DNA of 64,000 nt from Symbiodinium kawagutii (GCA_009767595.1 VSDK01021695.1:1-64000), one strand, 5' to 3'. Positions 25,401-32,400 are shown, numbered from the stretch's first letter. The notes: generated by a model from the letters alone, not told the origin. Numbers and translations are program-made.

Positions 25401-28400
25401 GAAACTTGCGGATCTTTCATCATCTGATTGTCTACCATCCCCCATGCGAGAAAAGGGTTGACATGATACACCCCCAGTCAGAAGGTCGGCTTCTTTCGCG
25501 CATTTCAAAATCTCAATCTGTGTTGGGACTTGGCTGATGTCTCCTGATATCACTTTGGCTGAACGGTTGGTGCGCAACCACTGGCAAAACTGGTCATTCA
25601 TGTCACTGTAGCAGACTGTTTCAACTCCGCAGAATGAGAGACCGTGACTGGTCGCTCCAATTCCAGCACAAACTTCAACTGCTTTGATGGGTGATCTCAT
25701 GTCTAAGTTGTGTCCTGGCAACACCTCAGACTGCTCATCGATATGCACATGGATAAGTCCATTCTGCAGAAAGGTGGTCACATTCATCAGGTTGTAGATA
25801 CCCATACTCGTGTCCAGAGGTGAATCAACAAACACAGTCTGATTGTGGATCAATGTCACCCCCATGGTTTTGGTCTCTCCAACCGCCACAATTCTGATGC
25901 TGAGACAACATCGTCTGTCAGGTGGAAATGCCGAAAGGTTCGGCTCTAGGAACTCATCCATGGCAACGCCCGATACGGTCATACCCCACCCAAACTTCGG
26001 ACGGTGCTAGTGCACCACTGACAGGATTTGGGCCAGACACCTATACAAATATGACCATTAATCACTATGTTATAATTCTCAACCCTTCCAAGCCAGTACA
26101 CGCCACTAATAACCATCATACGCTATCATCAACAATGATTAACCATCATTAACCATTAACCATTAACCATTAAGCATTAACCACACACCATTATTAACAT
26201 TACACGCCATTATAAGCGATTGCGATCAACTACTTCATCAACCACTATGAAACCATTAGTATATAACAACTTTTAATCACTATGTGCAATGACTCTTAAC
26301 CAGCCATTAGCCATTAACCATTCATCAACCACTATAAAACCATTATTAAGAACTATTGTACCCATAACCAGTCTGACATATGACAAACCATCATTTATAT
26401 ATATAGATAAACAATTGTATACAGAACCTCTCTGAAACATGACCATTGACTATGCTGTCATCACTCATCAATCCAGTGGCTTAACCTAGAGATGCGCCAG
26501 GCCATCACCCGAGTAACACTCTCCCGATTGGCTTTGATGCTTTTGGTGCCTTGGTGGTGTCCGCCATGGGATCTGGCGCCTGGAGCGCCTGCCAATGAAA
26601 CCAACGTTGACAATGGGTAACGATGCATGATGCAGGGTTTGATATGTCATGTTTTTTATGGGAGGTTATGTAGTGTTTATGCGGGGTTAGGTAGTGTTAT
26701 GTGGGGGTTGGGTAGTGTTTATGTGGGGTTTATATAGGGTACATGATGGTTGATATAGGGTCTAGAAAGGGTCAATGATGGTCAATGTAAGGTGCATATA
26801 GGGCTTGTATAGAGGCGGAACGAGACGGTCGATTTCATGGGGATGGATCAGCCGCCACCAGCCGTTGATCCCAAAAACTGCATCGTCGCAACAAAGACCA
26901 GTGACGGGTCATTTCGATGACAATGGACCGTTAACGGCTAATAACAGTCAATCATTACTAATCATCCCAATTATTGATAACACTTATAAACCATTCTTAA
27001 CCGTTATTAGCGTGCGACATGCATCCCCAAGTCTCACTTGGAGCCAACTCAAAAGTCGAAAAGTTACCTGGTTTAAGCCCTTATCAGCCATTATTGGCTA
27101 TTATTGGATACTATTTACTAGTAAATTTACTATTATAATACTATTAATATTGGCTATTAACCATTGTCAACCGTTATTATTGGCTAGTATTGACCACCAT
27201 CAAGGCTTTCACCAGGCCGGCATCTGCCTGTGGTGTTACGCCCTGAGGAGCTCTCGGAAAACGATGAACGGTGCGCTGTGCCTTGCACATGTACTGACGT
27301 GGGTCATCACTGCTGGATGACTGGAGATCATAAGGTGATACGGTCACAACCAAATGAATCAATTTGAAAAAGATGTAGATGAAGTTCAAAATTGGGGTCA
27401 CAACCAAATCAATCAAAAATGATGTACCCGCTGGTAAACTAGCATAGCAATGGAAAATCTTTCAATGGTTTCCTAGGGTTTCTCTATAAAGCATGGTTAT
27501 TTTCCATTGCTCTGTTAGTTTACCAGAGTGTAGGTGAAGTTCGAAATTGGGGTAGGTATTAAGCCACTGCCATGTATGTGGTAGTTAACTGCATGTCTGC
27601 TTAGTTATATAGCGTGTTTGTAAGCAGTGAAATGGTATATTGTGTGCACCATGAAGGGGGGCTGAGGTGAGTGATAGATGGTTCCCATGTGGGGAATTTG
27701 AGCAGAACCAAAATATGCAGAGTTGGATGATCATAGTTCTTGTTTCTTCATTCTAGTTGGCGCAAGTTGGGCGAAATAGACACCTACAATGGAAAATATT
27801 TTACTTTTTGGCTATACCCATTCTAGGGTTCTATATAACCCTGCGTAAGTTTGCGAATGAATCCCATGGGTATTTTTCTCCCATAGAACCTGTCATCGGT
27901 TATCCAACAGAATTGGTGGTTTCTCAGAATAGGGGACGGCTTGAGAAACACCCATTTCTCAAGCACATGTTTCGAAGTCATTGGATCGCTGAAGTGATGC
28001 GACCTGAATCCTCCACCAGGCCTCGTTGATGTGTGTGACGACACTGGATACTGTGTTGAATGATCATTTGAACCAGCATAGATATACATAGAATTATCGA
28101 GTAGTGATCTGTGGGCTTTATATCAGCAAAACACCAATCCTTGCAGTTCATCAGCATAGATACTTGTACCCTGCGGTAAACTAGCGATGGAAAATCATTA
28201 TTTTTCCAAGGACACCGGGAAAAACCAGCTAGAAATGGTGGTTTACAGACGGGTATACATATAAATGTGGTTAGAACCCCCTGACAAACGATGGCTGTAA
28301 CCATGGTTTCCCGCAGACGTTCCCATCAACCAATCCAGTGAAATAGGATTTGACATATTATACATACGAATCATGGTGCCTATTTGACTGAATCATTTAC

Positions 28401-29527
28401 TGGTGCAAATCCTGCCTTCATGGGCCTCAACAAGTCTGGAGGGGGAGACAGTTTGGAGATGATTCATGCGACAGCACGCATGTCTTGTTGCCTACCAGCA
28501 TGCTGTTGGTTGTGTGCGAGTTGGTTCCGAAAATCCACGTTGGAACGCCTTGATACCATCGATTCTCGGGGATGCTTGCGGACAGATCGCAGCTGTCCGC
28601 TGGCTACCGACATGATCATCTAGTTGTGCTTGGACGTTTTCCTGGGGCTAGCCCTCAAGTTTGTGGATATACCAAATGTTCACCGTTTTTTTCTTGCGAT
28701 GAACGGGACAAGGACAATGAGTATTTGGTGGCTGACTGTGGATGAAGATAAATACCGATATACAAGGTGATACCCTAGCAGCAATTGGATCTATTTATCG
28801 TTTATTTGAGGATTTTGGAAACCACTAGCCATGATTCACGATGAATATCGGAAGGTTGACCACTATATTCACAATGTCGATGACTAAAAAGATTGTCGCC
28901 TCATGTCGCACCCCATAGTTCTACCCCAAATGTTCCCCGGACCTTCCAACTAGGGATGATGCGCCTGAGGCGCGCGCAGCCGAAGGGGCACTGGCACAGA
29001 TGGTCGAAGCAACCACTGGAAGAGGTCCAAGTTGGGGGGATAGCTGGGAGCCATGGCTATGGCTGGTTGGTTGGTGGTTTGAAACTGAGCTTTTTAGTAG
29101 GGGATGAACCTTTACAGAGGAAAATTCTTGAATTTTTCATGTTTTTTGCAGCAAACTATTTTGGGGATAGATATGTTAGAGGATGAACTTGTGGTTCAGA
29201 GGGGGTAGTGAGCAACAATCATTGTTCAACAAGTGGTTGGTGGTTTGTTTGTAGCGGAAATTCATGGAATTTCATGGAATTTCCATGTTTTTTTGGCAAA
29301 CTATTTTGGGGATAGATATGTTAGGGGATGAACTTGTGGTTCAGGGATAGTCACCAACAAGGATTGTCAAGCAACTGCTGGTTTGATCACAGTTTTCCGT
29401 CCATCCGTCTTGGCGAGGTGGCATGCTGCTGCTGACGCGCCAGGGAGACTTGGCAGTGAGCTTCACCACTCAACGCATGGTGTGGGCGTGCCTGGAAGGC
29501 CGGGCGCATGGGGGACTGCTGTGGTGA
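1380..29527 (+). CDS. Isoaspartyl peptidase/L-asparaginase gene, 12 exons (overall span)
   Basis: Ntn-hydrolase of the plant-type asparaginase family (ASRGL1, IaaA): it hydrolyses L-asparagine and beta-aspartyl (isoaspartyl) dipeptides after autocleavage before a catalytic Thr. Twelve exons (1380-1495, 4935-4959, 5359-5401, 10442-10525, 10783-10860, 11725-11820, 12793-12874, 13591-13690, 14920-15000, 26492-26547, 28954-29024, 29418-29527) join in phase to about 313 residues. Human ASRGL1 has 308; about 20 N-terminal residues with HGGAG are missing here. Motifs in order: GYQLLKEG, ALDAVELA, VRILEDDESLNAGRG, GEAELDAMIMEG, AGAVAGV, NPISLSRLVLEQ, LAGEGA, GDTVGAVALD with the nucleophile Thr, TSTGG, GRVGDSPLVG, ATGHGEA, and a C-terminal GDLAV strand. 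From LSRLALMLL to MVWA the exons align with human ASRGL1 without a gap. Retroelement A lies in the ninth intron, antisense. Expression is not shown by sequence. Confidence 0.88.
1496..4934. other. Intron 1
   Basis: Degenerate GGTTGATAATGG/GGCTAATAATGG words. Diverged family-1 palindromes lie at 2508-2620 and 4653-4766. A GC-rich patch at 3240-3300 has no assignable coding frame. The sequence just after exon 2 stays open in frame. Confidence 0.5.
4935..4959 (+). CDS. Asparaginase exon 2 (25-nt microexon)
   Basis: After TGTCAG the 25 bases encode one split codon and then ALDAVELA, the conserved helix of the family (human AVDAVEGA). The donor is GC (GCG|GCCCC). Joined to exon 3 it reads ALDAVELA-VRILEDD exactly as expected. 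The open frame runs past the donor with coding-like content (to about 5015), so a longer exon or alternative splice cannot be excluded. Confidence 0.65.
5359..5401 (+). CDS. Asparaginase exon 3
   Basis: Encodes VRILEDDESLNAGR plus the first base of a Gly codon; the family signature is LEDDP.FNAGRG. The acceptor is CCTTAG|GTG and the donor is GC (GAG|GCCTGG). The split Gly codon is completed by exon 4, more than 5 kb downstream. Confidence 0.82.
5402..10441. other. Intron 3
   Basis: Five kb with family-1 palindromes at 6520-6606, 7281-7385 and 7952-8050. Coding-like but unassigned patches lie at 7563-7642, 8155-8278 and 8759-8860 (RCLELDEINTRRRHW). A run rich in ATGGCTAAA/GTGGCC words (8880-9250) precedes the (TGTT)n repeat. 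Confidence 0.45.
10321..10374. repeat. (TGTT)n microsatellite
   Basis: About 13 perfect TTTG units, 70 bases upstream of asparaginase exon 4; lies in intron 3. Confidence 0.97.
10442..10525 (+). CDS. Asparaginase exon 4
   Basis: Encodes CSLNANGEAELDAMIMEG then PSLLAGAVA, matching human SVLNTNGEVEMDASIMDGKDLSAGAV. The acceptor is GGAAG|GA, which completes the split Gly of NAGRG. The donor is GC (GCAG|GCGCG). Both ends of the following intron carry the same 10 bases, GTGGCAGGCG. Confidence 0.88.
10783..10860 (+). CDS. Asparaginase exon 5
   Basis: Encodes VAVQNPISLSRLVLEQ then TDHVMLAGEG, the conserved NP..LAR.V.E....H....G.GA segment. The acceptor is GGCAG|GCG, completing a Gly; AG at 10795-10796 is a shorter alternative. 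The donor is GT (GAAG|GTTCGG). Confidence 0.88.
10861..11724. other. Intron 5
   Basis: An ORF at 11340-11477 (TLLQAWVEVLLDEY...) is coding-like but fits no part of asparaginase. Tandem ACAACCACCT units at 11565-11615 precede exon 6. Confidence 0.5.
11725..11820 (+). CDS. Asparaginase exon 6
   Basis: Encodes GAMTLAKAHGAVAQQLVT then PEAVEERLAKP, matching the region GA..FA...G......LVT....ERL before the linker. The acceptor is GACGAG|GCGCA. The donor that keeps phase is GC (GATG|GCTGCT); an in-frame GTGAGG lies nine bases earlier. Confidence 0.85.
12793..12874 (+). CDS. Asparaginase exon 7 (linker before the nucleophile)
   Basis: Encodes PVPEEWQRWREYRQNVSSLF then AGRRTR. This variable linker is removed from or exposed on the alpha subunit in the family. 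The acceptor is CAGCAG|TC and the donor is GC (GGGT|GCCTG). Identity rests on strong coding character, matching phases and position between exons 6 and 8. Confidence 0.75.
13591..13690 (+). CDS. Asparaginase exon 8 (catalytic nucleophile)
   Basis: Encodes TPGDTVGAVALDAAQ then NVACGTSTGGIVGKRPGR. The Thr of GDTVGAVALD (13604-13606) corresponds to human Thr168, the autocleavage point and nucleophile. The Thr of STGG corresponds to Thr186. The acceptor is TGCCAG|GAC and the donor is GT (AGA|GTCACT). This is the clearest family match in the gene. Confidence 0.95.
14591..14893. mobile_element. MITE-like element with long terminal inverted repeats
   Basis: AAACCCTCTG...AATCAAACATAGCTATCC at the left end (from 14591) returns inverted as GGATAGCTATGTTTGATTCC...GAGGGTTT at the right end (to about 14893). 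A second nested pair, CCAGGATTAATAAACCCCTG and CAGGGGTTTATTATGG...ATCCTGGG, lies inside. There is no coding capacity. The element ends about 27 bases before the exon 9 acceptor, so it forms the end of the intron. Confidence 0.8.
14920..15000 (+). CDS. Asparaginase exon 9
   Basis: Encodes VGDSPLVGCGGYANSAGAVS then ATGHGEA, the substrate-binding and second catalytic Thr region (human VGDSPCLGAGGYADN...TTGHGES). Exactly 27 codons. The acceptor is TTCCCAG|GTG and the donor is GT (GGCA|GTGTGG). The next exon is 11.5 kb away because retroelement A sits in the intron. Confidence 0.95.
15001..15995. other. Intron 9, 5' part
   Basis: Starts G-rich, then becomes degenerate CCATCATTAACC-type repeat DNA. 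A GC-richer patch at about 15470-15660 is open in more than one frame but I cannot assign it. Confidence 0.5.
15996..16010. repeat. Target-site duplication, 3' copy, of retroelement A
   Basis: ATACAAATATGACCA here is identical to 26043-26057; the flanking bases differ at once on both sides. It fixes the element boundaries. Confidence 0.92.
16086..20957 (-). CDS. Retroelement A ORF2: EEP endonuclease, reverse transcriptase, RNase H (one in-frame stop)
   Basis: About 1,620 codons. NPGP at residues 18-21 follows IGEAR. The EEP nuclease (about 25-265) shows NPTG, SET, TGDFN, DFIWLS and KDHAVL. The reverse transcriptase (about 620-930) shows ATGPDGW, DFRPITV, motif A VDLIKCFN (Asp760), motif B GYPEGCGLS and motif C YVDN (851-854). 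A CCHC finger (CKMCG...H...C) is at 1164-1180. RNase H starts at TDGSC (1248-1252) and continues as RAELTAAI, TDSSYV, VSSHQD and GNESAD. A 200-residue C-terminal domain follows, also present in element B. The frame is open through an 11-base N gap (17102-17112) but meets TAA at 17079-17081, between PGM and QTINRAE. The stop is either a real nonsense mutation or an assembly artefact. Translation may depend on readthrough or reinitiation after ORF1, whose stop is 54 nt upstream. Confidence 0.93.
17102..17112. other. Assembly gap (11 N)
   Basis: Falls inside the RNase H domain of retroelement A ORF2, about 20 bases upstream (in reading direction) of the in-frame TAA. Confidence 1.
20895..20906 (-). 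other. NPGP (2A-like) motif in ORF2 of element A
   Basis: RIGEARNPGP immediately before the EEP domain. NPGP is the invariant end of 2A ribosome-skipping peptides, but the preceding D(V/I)E.. is replaced by GEA., so activity is uncertain. Element B has the same motif at the same place relative to the nuclease. Confidence 0.6.
21012..25982 (-). CDS. Retroelement A ORF1: C5-methyltransferase, C48-like protease, RRM-like segment, coiled coil
   Basis: 1,656 residues from ATG at 25982; Met8 (25961) has the better context, GCCATGGA. Methyltransferase (about 95-440): motif I AVEVCAGIGA, IV GVSCQPFS with the catalytic Cys (174; SCQ instead of PCQ), VI MECT, VIII RRTRWW, IX LSGLDP, X VGQMASP. A Cys cluster CGCECGC lies at 340-346. 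An acidic Asp/Glu/Pro/His-rich linker covers about 500-760. C48-like segment (about 840-990): GWVASDEMDFYLHQL, then GHW (His921) and GQRFPHDCGF (Gln966, Cys972), the Ulp1 pattern. A KFGG junction precedes the block shared with element B (about 1020-1535), which contains PLPWGTTR and DPWARF. The coiled coil runs about 1540-1650 (QNQQQQNQQ). Likely roles are nucleic-acid binding (ORF1p-like) and cytosine methylation of host or element DNA. Enzyme activity is inferred only. Confidence 0.93.
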   Translation of the reverse strand: MTVSGVAMDEFLEPNLSAFPPDRRCCLSIRIVAVGETKTMGVTLIHNQTVFVDSPLDTSMGIYNLMNVTTFLQNGLIHVHIDEQSEVLPGHNLDMRSPIKAVEVCAGIGATSHGLSFCGVETVCYSDMNDQFCQWLRTNRSAKVISGDISQVPTQIEILKCAKEADLLTGGVSCQPFSRMGDGRQSDDERSASFTSLLKLGYHMKPAWIIMECTQEVFTSEWAQKHLATFCEQTKYKLSQEVLHLHKIWPGRRTRWWALLTHPDLPAGTVKQLPELIFEPTILHFLPRMLKEPQNEMTALELDLVELMGFQNSRKGIQAFCINMFKTMPTATHSWGSQFCGCECGCREYGFRQSRIDQKGLHAVLVPTGVDKETNFGMSQRIRHMHAREVATLSGLDPRYIPFASDRNARLDLAGVGQMASPIQSAWVCAQAFAAMDETDLFPPCNPTEVLGRVIQGLFSGRDEVWDIQGNTRLMNIFEETIYHALGLPRDSERSLDHHIREHLYEEESKDLDIIPERPRPFTDSHVEAPAEHVHQIETSDGHGHQADTSEAPAGRADAPIDHAHRADASVDHPQAVVDPDEETPCLPLPPQVGTGGAAMSDVTSPCDTDPTPIPCAMPLVESPTTNDPPRGRVRDREGAGGDVMEADPYSNTGGVQEFAVQGISSKKPRIEETISPTADWPCTPPGLTTIPQVETEVKDEPDAPRPEIGDTESKTNHEINDKDNSEIESESEGPKLPTGEESHRDDRPESSQDQHQPADTNMVYVNSPGEDFQCVRVPAFSTVQQLMTAESRITHTEHVKPTDAMGNLLKGDKALEDKERITFTHVGHEEESMPSTITCFTEQRLQLLKDQKGWVASDEMDFYLHQLIVTKTAITTPSMYIHNKEDFVHVLDEWVGECIHQFSDPSCSVQVFTAMLHQGHWFPMALEIDGDQCGFLTTTGGRDMCIDHPDFRSGSFTLQTLHIGQRFPHDCGFQSIAWIQQVAMRTFSFQGFAVEFAITMRQAYEYWVKMQPPIKFFHCKFGGAGENRQIESLQMLLEQHGVSRQRSKQCAEMLHQSLGGQTIANVLASPKPWRDLKARASQHQPPIQIVMSDELRAAVSQRLQEGKSWGSKQTKQKQVRKEKQMIKLSPEHLSIPSHIFGLQDGTRINQINLSQVAKNATGIAIATVEEAMPFMQLKEPLSQGGLALLIIDYDDGRIPKNVGQVKFPAQYHKTDEPILLTAAILQLGIHPVTRSLPKDMTSISEIDTQVIRVLAYKDQLPHEWDDFISRPVRMIMSHETFQGEVSGAILDLWDRQWMDANFRRSQPPEAYVFTFLIRVPASFASDLLDASGQHGIYTEPRDDTGRNPSPSYRVIWLPKKGHSDTRLAVQTSSSKTWMVRNGTRYGLRVRTEHAPMIHREHRPDVHYVDGAKKQFRIGPLPWGTTRTSLQAVLKQWGWDAIAGQPQGQLQGTEGTFWSASAAGPPSHWVFTMSHGDVLITSKDDKPSGEPPKKAVVASGKSWRAMQSRPAPSAGQPNADPWLEHDPWARFSGTEKNLPTAQLAELEAKLLEKVKSSTSNDDVAMEHANEQRMTQLEEQVKQLSTSVHNLGGSVNTLQQNQQQQNQQHAEVVSEIKIMKKHIETQGDRFQKSIDAKFADQMTQIDSLLSKRLKTAE
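23013..23465 (-). other. Ulp1/C48-like cysteine protease domain within ORF1 of element A
   Basis: Residues about 840-990. GWVASDEMDFYLHQL resembles the W(L)SDE.I.FYL start of Ulp1/SENP domains. It is followed at the expected spacing by a His-Trp (921-922) and by Q.....DCGF (966-974). The catalytic Asp cannot be picked with confidence. C48 peptidases deconjugate SUMO or NEDD8-like proteins. Confidence 0.65.
26043..26057. repeat. Target-site duplication, 5' copy, of retroelement A
   Basis: ATACAAATATGACCA, identical to 15996-16010. Confidence 0.92.
26058..26491. other. Intron 9, 3' part
   Basis: Degenerate tandem AACCATT words (for example four copies near 26145-26175) and AT-rich DNA. The acceptor of exon 10 is CTAGAG at 26486-26491. 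Confidence 0.6.
26492..26547 (+). CDS. Asparaginase exon 10
   Basis: Encodes MRQAITRVTLSRLALMLL, the helix after the GHGE motif (human ILKVNLARLTLFHIEQ).. The acceptor is AGAG|ATG, in phase with exon 9. The donor is GC (TGGT|GCCTTG). Joined to exon 11 the spacing to human ASRGL1 is exact. Confidence 0.85.
26548..28953. other. Intron 10
   Basis: Contains G-rich GTAGTGTTTATG repeats (26660-26740), a palindromic family-3 element (27428-27535) and a related half copy (28168-28250). Unassigned coding-like segments lie at 26818-26925, 27225-27330 (both strands open) and 28384-28623. None matches asparaginase. Confidence 0.5.
27428..27535. repeat. Palindromic repeat, family 3
   Basis: CTGGTAAACTAGCATAGCAATGGAAAAT at the left returns inverted as ATTTTCCATTGCTCTGTTAG...TACCAG at the right. 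Related ends occur at 28168-28250 (GCGGTAAACTAGCGATGG) and 54823-54935 (CCGGTAAACC...CTAGTTCACCAGAGGG). Confidence 0.75.
28954..29024 (+). CDS. Asparaginase exon 11
   Basis: Encodes DDAPEARAAEGALAQMVEAT then TGR, matching the EEA......M helix before the GLGG turn. The acceptor is AACTAG|GG and the donor is GT (AGAG|GTCCAA). Flush alignment with the human protein on both sides. Confidence 0.9.
29025..29417. other. Intron 11
   Basis: 393 bp. A near-duplicate phrase (about 35 bp around GCAAACTATTTTGGGGATAG) appears at 29150 and 29296, so half of the intron is a degenerate tandem copy of the other half. Confidence 0.7.
29418..29527 (+). CDS. Asparaginase exon 12 (terminal)
   Basis: Encodes GGMLLLTRQGDLAVSFTTQR then MVWACLEGRAHGGLLW and TGA at 29525-29527. 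It matches GGLIVVSKTGDWVAKWTSTS in human. The acceptor is GCGAG|GTGG. The C-terminus is a few residues shorter than human; a further donor before the stop is possible. Confidence 0.88.
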
Positions 29528-31279
29528 CTAATGGTGATGGTGAACTCATGGCTGATAGGTGGTGCCTCATGGCTGATTGATGCTATTGCTTGGTGAATGA
29601 AATTGGAACATGGTTTGTGGTTGATGTGGTCTCCACCCCGATGATCTAGCATACCTCCTGTCACGGTCCGGTGCCAGGACATGAAGGAGAGGAAGGTGAA
29701 CTCCGATTTGGCATTGATCCTGGGGCAGCAATTGGGGCAGGCTTTCTTGACAGCCGACCATCAACTTGTGTATTACATGCACGTGCATCTCTTTGCCAGT
29801 AGTTTTGTGTGTATATATCAATATATACATATCCTAATATATCTTATACAAATATTTATCAGGTGTTTTGCTTCAAGGATGAACTCCATCAGTTCAACCG
29901 CCATTAAGCATGAGCAATCATCATTGATTATCATCAATCATCATTATCTATAATTAACCATTGAGTATGCACTATCATTTAGAATTATTACCTATTGGTA
30001 CTAATCATTGCGAACGGTTTTCACCAATCACTGTTCTTAACCATGCATTCTTCAGTAACCAGTAATCATTATCGTTGTCAGGAAGCGTCATCAAGCAGTA
30101 ACCATGGTTGCTACCACAAGCCACCATGATGGTTAACCACTATATAATCATTATGATGAACCATGATCATCCTCAACCATCATTGTAATTTCTGTCACCA
30201 GAAGTAGCCATATACCATGGTTACTTCATGGTAGTAATGGTTAGTAATGTTCCTGGTTAGCAATGGTTTCTGTAACCAGAAGTAGCCACATATGGTGGTT
30301 TCTCAAAATAGGGGTACCCCTAATCATCCATTAATAGTCATTTATAGTAATAAACCAACCATTTTTGGGGTCCCCTATTTTGAGAACCCACCATATGGGC
30401 CATAAACCATGAACCGTTACGGAACCATGAGCACTGTCAGCATGATAGTTGCGTTGCGGGACCTGTCGTCGTCCACATCGCAGCTGAAGGACTAACGGAC
30501 GTGAGTTTGGGAGGACTTGAGTGTCCAACCGATAGTAACCAACCAATGGTTAACTAGCAATAATAATGGTTAATGGTTAATAATAACCAACAATAATGGT
30601 TAATAATTAACCAACAATAATGGTCAATATTATCAACTAGCTGGTTAATAACCAACTAGTAATGGTTAATGGTTGATAATAGGGGATAATAACCAACAAT
30701 AATGGTGGATATATTCAAGAAATGAGCTGAGAAAATTAGATTGGTGTATCGACCAAATGATCCAATCAAACTTTATTTTTGATCACATGATCCAATCAAA
30801 TAGTTTGGTCCAAAATAAAAGCCAATGGGTGTATCATGAGCTAATCATCATGAAATAAGCTCAGAAATGTCTAATCATTAGCTGATGATGCTAGATATCT
30901 CTGGCAAAGATCATGCCACTATCATCATTGGTCATTAATCAGCCGAAACACGTTGGCAATACTAATTGTCACACTTCTTTTTAGCTTGTAGCACATTTCA
31001 AAAATTGACAGATGAAAGCCCAACCTTTCGACTACTGAATTAAGTATATAGTTCACAACCATTGGATTATCATTTGCTACAGTCAACCATTCACTATAGT
31101 GCTGAATAGTAGTAATGATCCATTCACCACTAGCTATCATCAGCAATTGCGAACTATCACTCAGAATTGTCGACCGACATTCACCATCATCGGGTATGAT
31201 TATTTTCTATAGTTCACCATTAGCTATCGTTATTGGCTATAGTTCACGATTGTTGGCCATCAACATGATTGTCAACTAG
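29528..31279. other. Intergenic stretch with palindromic repeat
   Basis: Degenerate CCATCATTAACC words. A coding-like run at about 29640-29780 is not assigned. A perfect family-1 palindrome lies at 30289-30397. The poly(A)/3' end of the asparaginase transcript cannot be located. Confidence 0.5.
30289..30397. repeat. Palindromic repeat, family 1 (reference copy)
   Basis: CATATGGTGGTTTCTCAAAA...AGGGGTACCCC at the left end mirrors GGGGTCCCCTATTTTGAGAA...CCACCATATG at the right. About 109 bp, with AATAAACCAACCA in the loop. Other copies: 2508-2620, 4653-4766, 6520-6606, 7281-7385, 7952-8050, 13990-14106, 14450-14530, 31408-31530, 47396-47502, 59587-59694. Confidence 0.88.
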
Positions 31280-31356
31280 CATTGGATGACCCTGCTTGCG
31301 GAATCGCTGAGGATTCCGGCTACTGCTCTGCTCGCAACAGAAAAAGCAGCGAAACT
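31280..31356 (+). CDS. Putative exon, unassigned
   Basis: After CAACTAG, 77 bases encode HWMTLLAESLRIPATALLAT then EKAAK, and end at a GT donor (CT|GTGAAA). Phase matches a second candidate at 31919-31950 (PAWMRTPTAK, donor AAAAA|GTAAGT). Coding character is strong but I recognise no family. It might be the start of the next gene or part of another one. Confidence 0.4.
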
Positions 31357-31918
31357 GTGAAATTGCAACAGCTGTGCCAGGTGTGGATGAAAACCAAAGG
31401 TTATATATGGTGGTTTCTCAAGCCATGGGGAACCCCAAAGTTGTGGTTGGTTTACAGTGTTTGGTTTTCTACTGAAAATCATTAATGTGGGATGAGAACT
31501 GGGGTACCTCTATAAGATGAGACACACCCACATGGCAATGACTTCGCGATGGTTATAACTATGATGGTTGTATGATTTTATACGTTTGTATAGCCGTTCA
31601 TTAAAACTGTGTAAACCAATCATGATGAACCATGATTGACCAATAGTTGCTGTAGTCAATGAATGGTTGACTAATAAAGCATTCATGATTAATAACGGTT
31701 GTGATTGGTTCTGAAATATTAGTTGGTCATTAACCGCCAAGGAACCACCACTTAACCATGAAACAACAGGTAATCACATCAATCAACCGTCAATTGAGTA
31801 GCAATCCACCCGAGGTAACCAAGCAACTTCTGGATTGAAATACATCAAATCGCCAGGAAATCACCATCAACATGTATCAAACGACCATCAAACCAGCAGC
31901 AAGTCCCTCTCAAATCAG

Positions 31919-31950
31919 CCCTGCTTGGATGCGCACCCCCACTGCAAAAA
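31919..31950 (+). CDS. Putative small exon, unassigned
   Basis: Flanked by AATCAG and a textbook GTAAGT donor; encodes PAWMRTPTAK in phase with 31280-31356. Confidence 0.35.
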
Positions 31951-32400
31951 GTAAGTGGTGGCAATTCCCATGGTTTCGTAACGGGGTTATAAGCATGGGA
32001 AAGGCTTATAACATCTTATAACCATGGTTCCAACACATGGGTTCTATCCTTCTACGGCAGTGAGTCAAAACCTTTAGTCTCCCTGGTTCCCCCATCATTA
32101 ACCAGCTCATTGTTGCTTATTATCTCCCATGAGTCATTGCTTGGTGAACTGCTTGACCCAGCTCGCCATTCATATAGCTGGTATATCCCCAAGCTAGTTG
32201 CTAGTTGTTATCCCCTATTACTAACCATTAACCATTGGTTGGTTGGTTAATATTGACCTATAGCTACATCAAGTTCTCTAATTAACAGTTGTTCTCTCAT
32301 TATTGTTATCCCCTATCATTAACAGTTGCTAGTTGTTATCCCCTATTGCTATCCCATTATGGCTTCATATGCCGTAAGTCTACTCCCATGGCGGGACATG

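Larger units (their letters stand above)
16011..26042 (-). mobile_element. Retroelement A: full-length DNMT non-LTR retrotransposon
   Basis: 10,032 bp bounded by a 15-bp direct repeat. On the minus strand the order is: a leader of about 60 nt, ORF1 (25982-21012), a 54-nt spacer, ORF2 (20957-16086), and a 75-nt 3' tail. The tail ends in two copies of CGGAAAAG rather than poly(A). There are no LTRs. Domains: C5-methyltransferase, C48-like protease, RRM-like segment and coiled coil in ORF1; NPGP, EEP nuclease, reverse transcriptase, CCHC finger and RNase H in ORF2. It is inserted antisense in intron 9 of the asparaginase gene. The intact duplication and nearly intact ORFs suggest a fairly recent insertion. 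Confidence 0.93.

Noticed and set aside
26818..26925. Open segments at 26818-26925 and 27225-27330 as asparaginase exons
   Set aside because: Exons 10 and 11 already join without a gap relative to human ASRGL1; nothing is missing between them.
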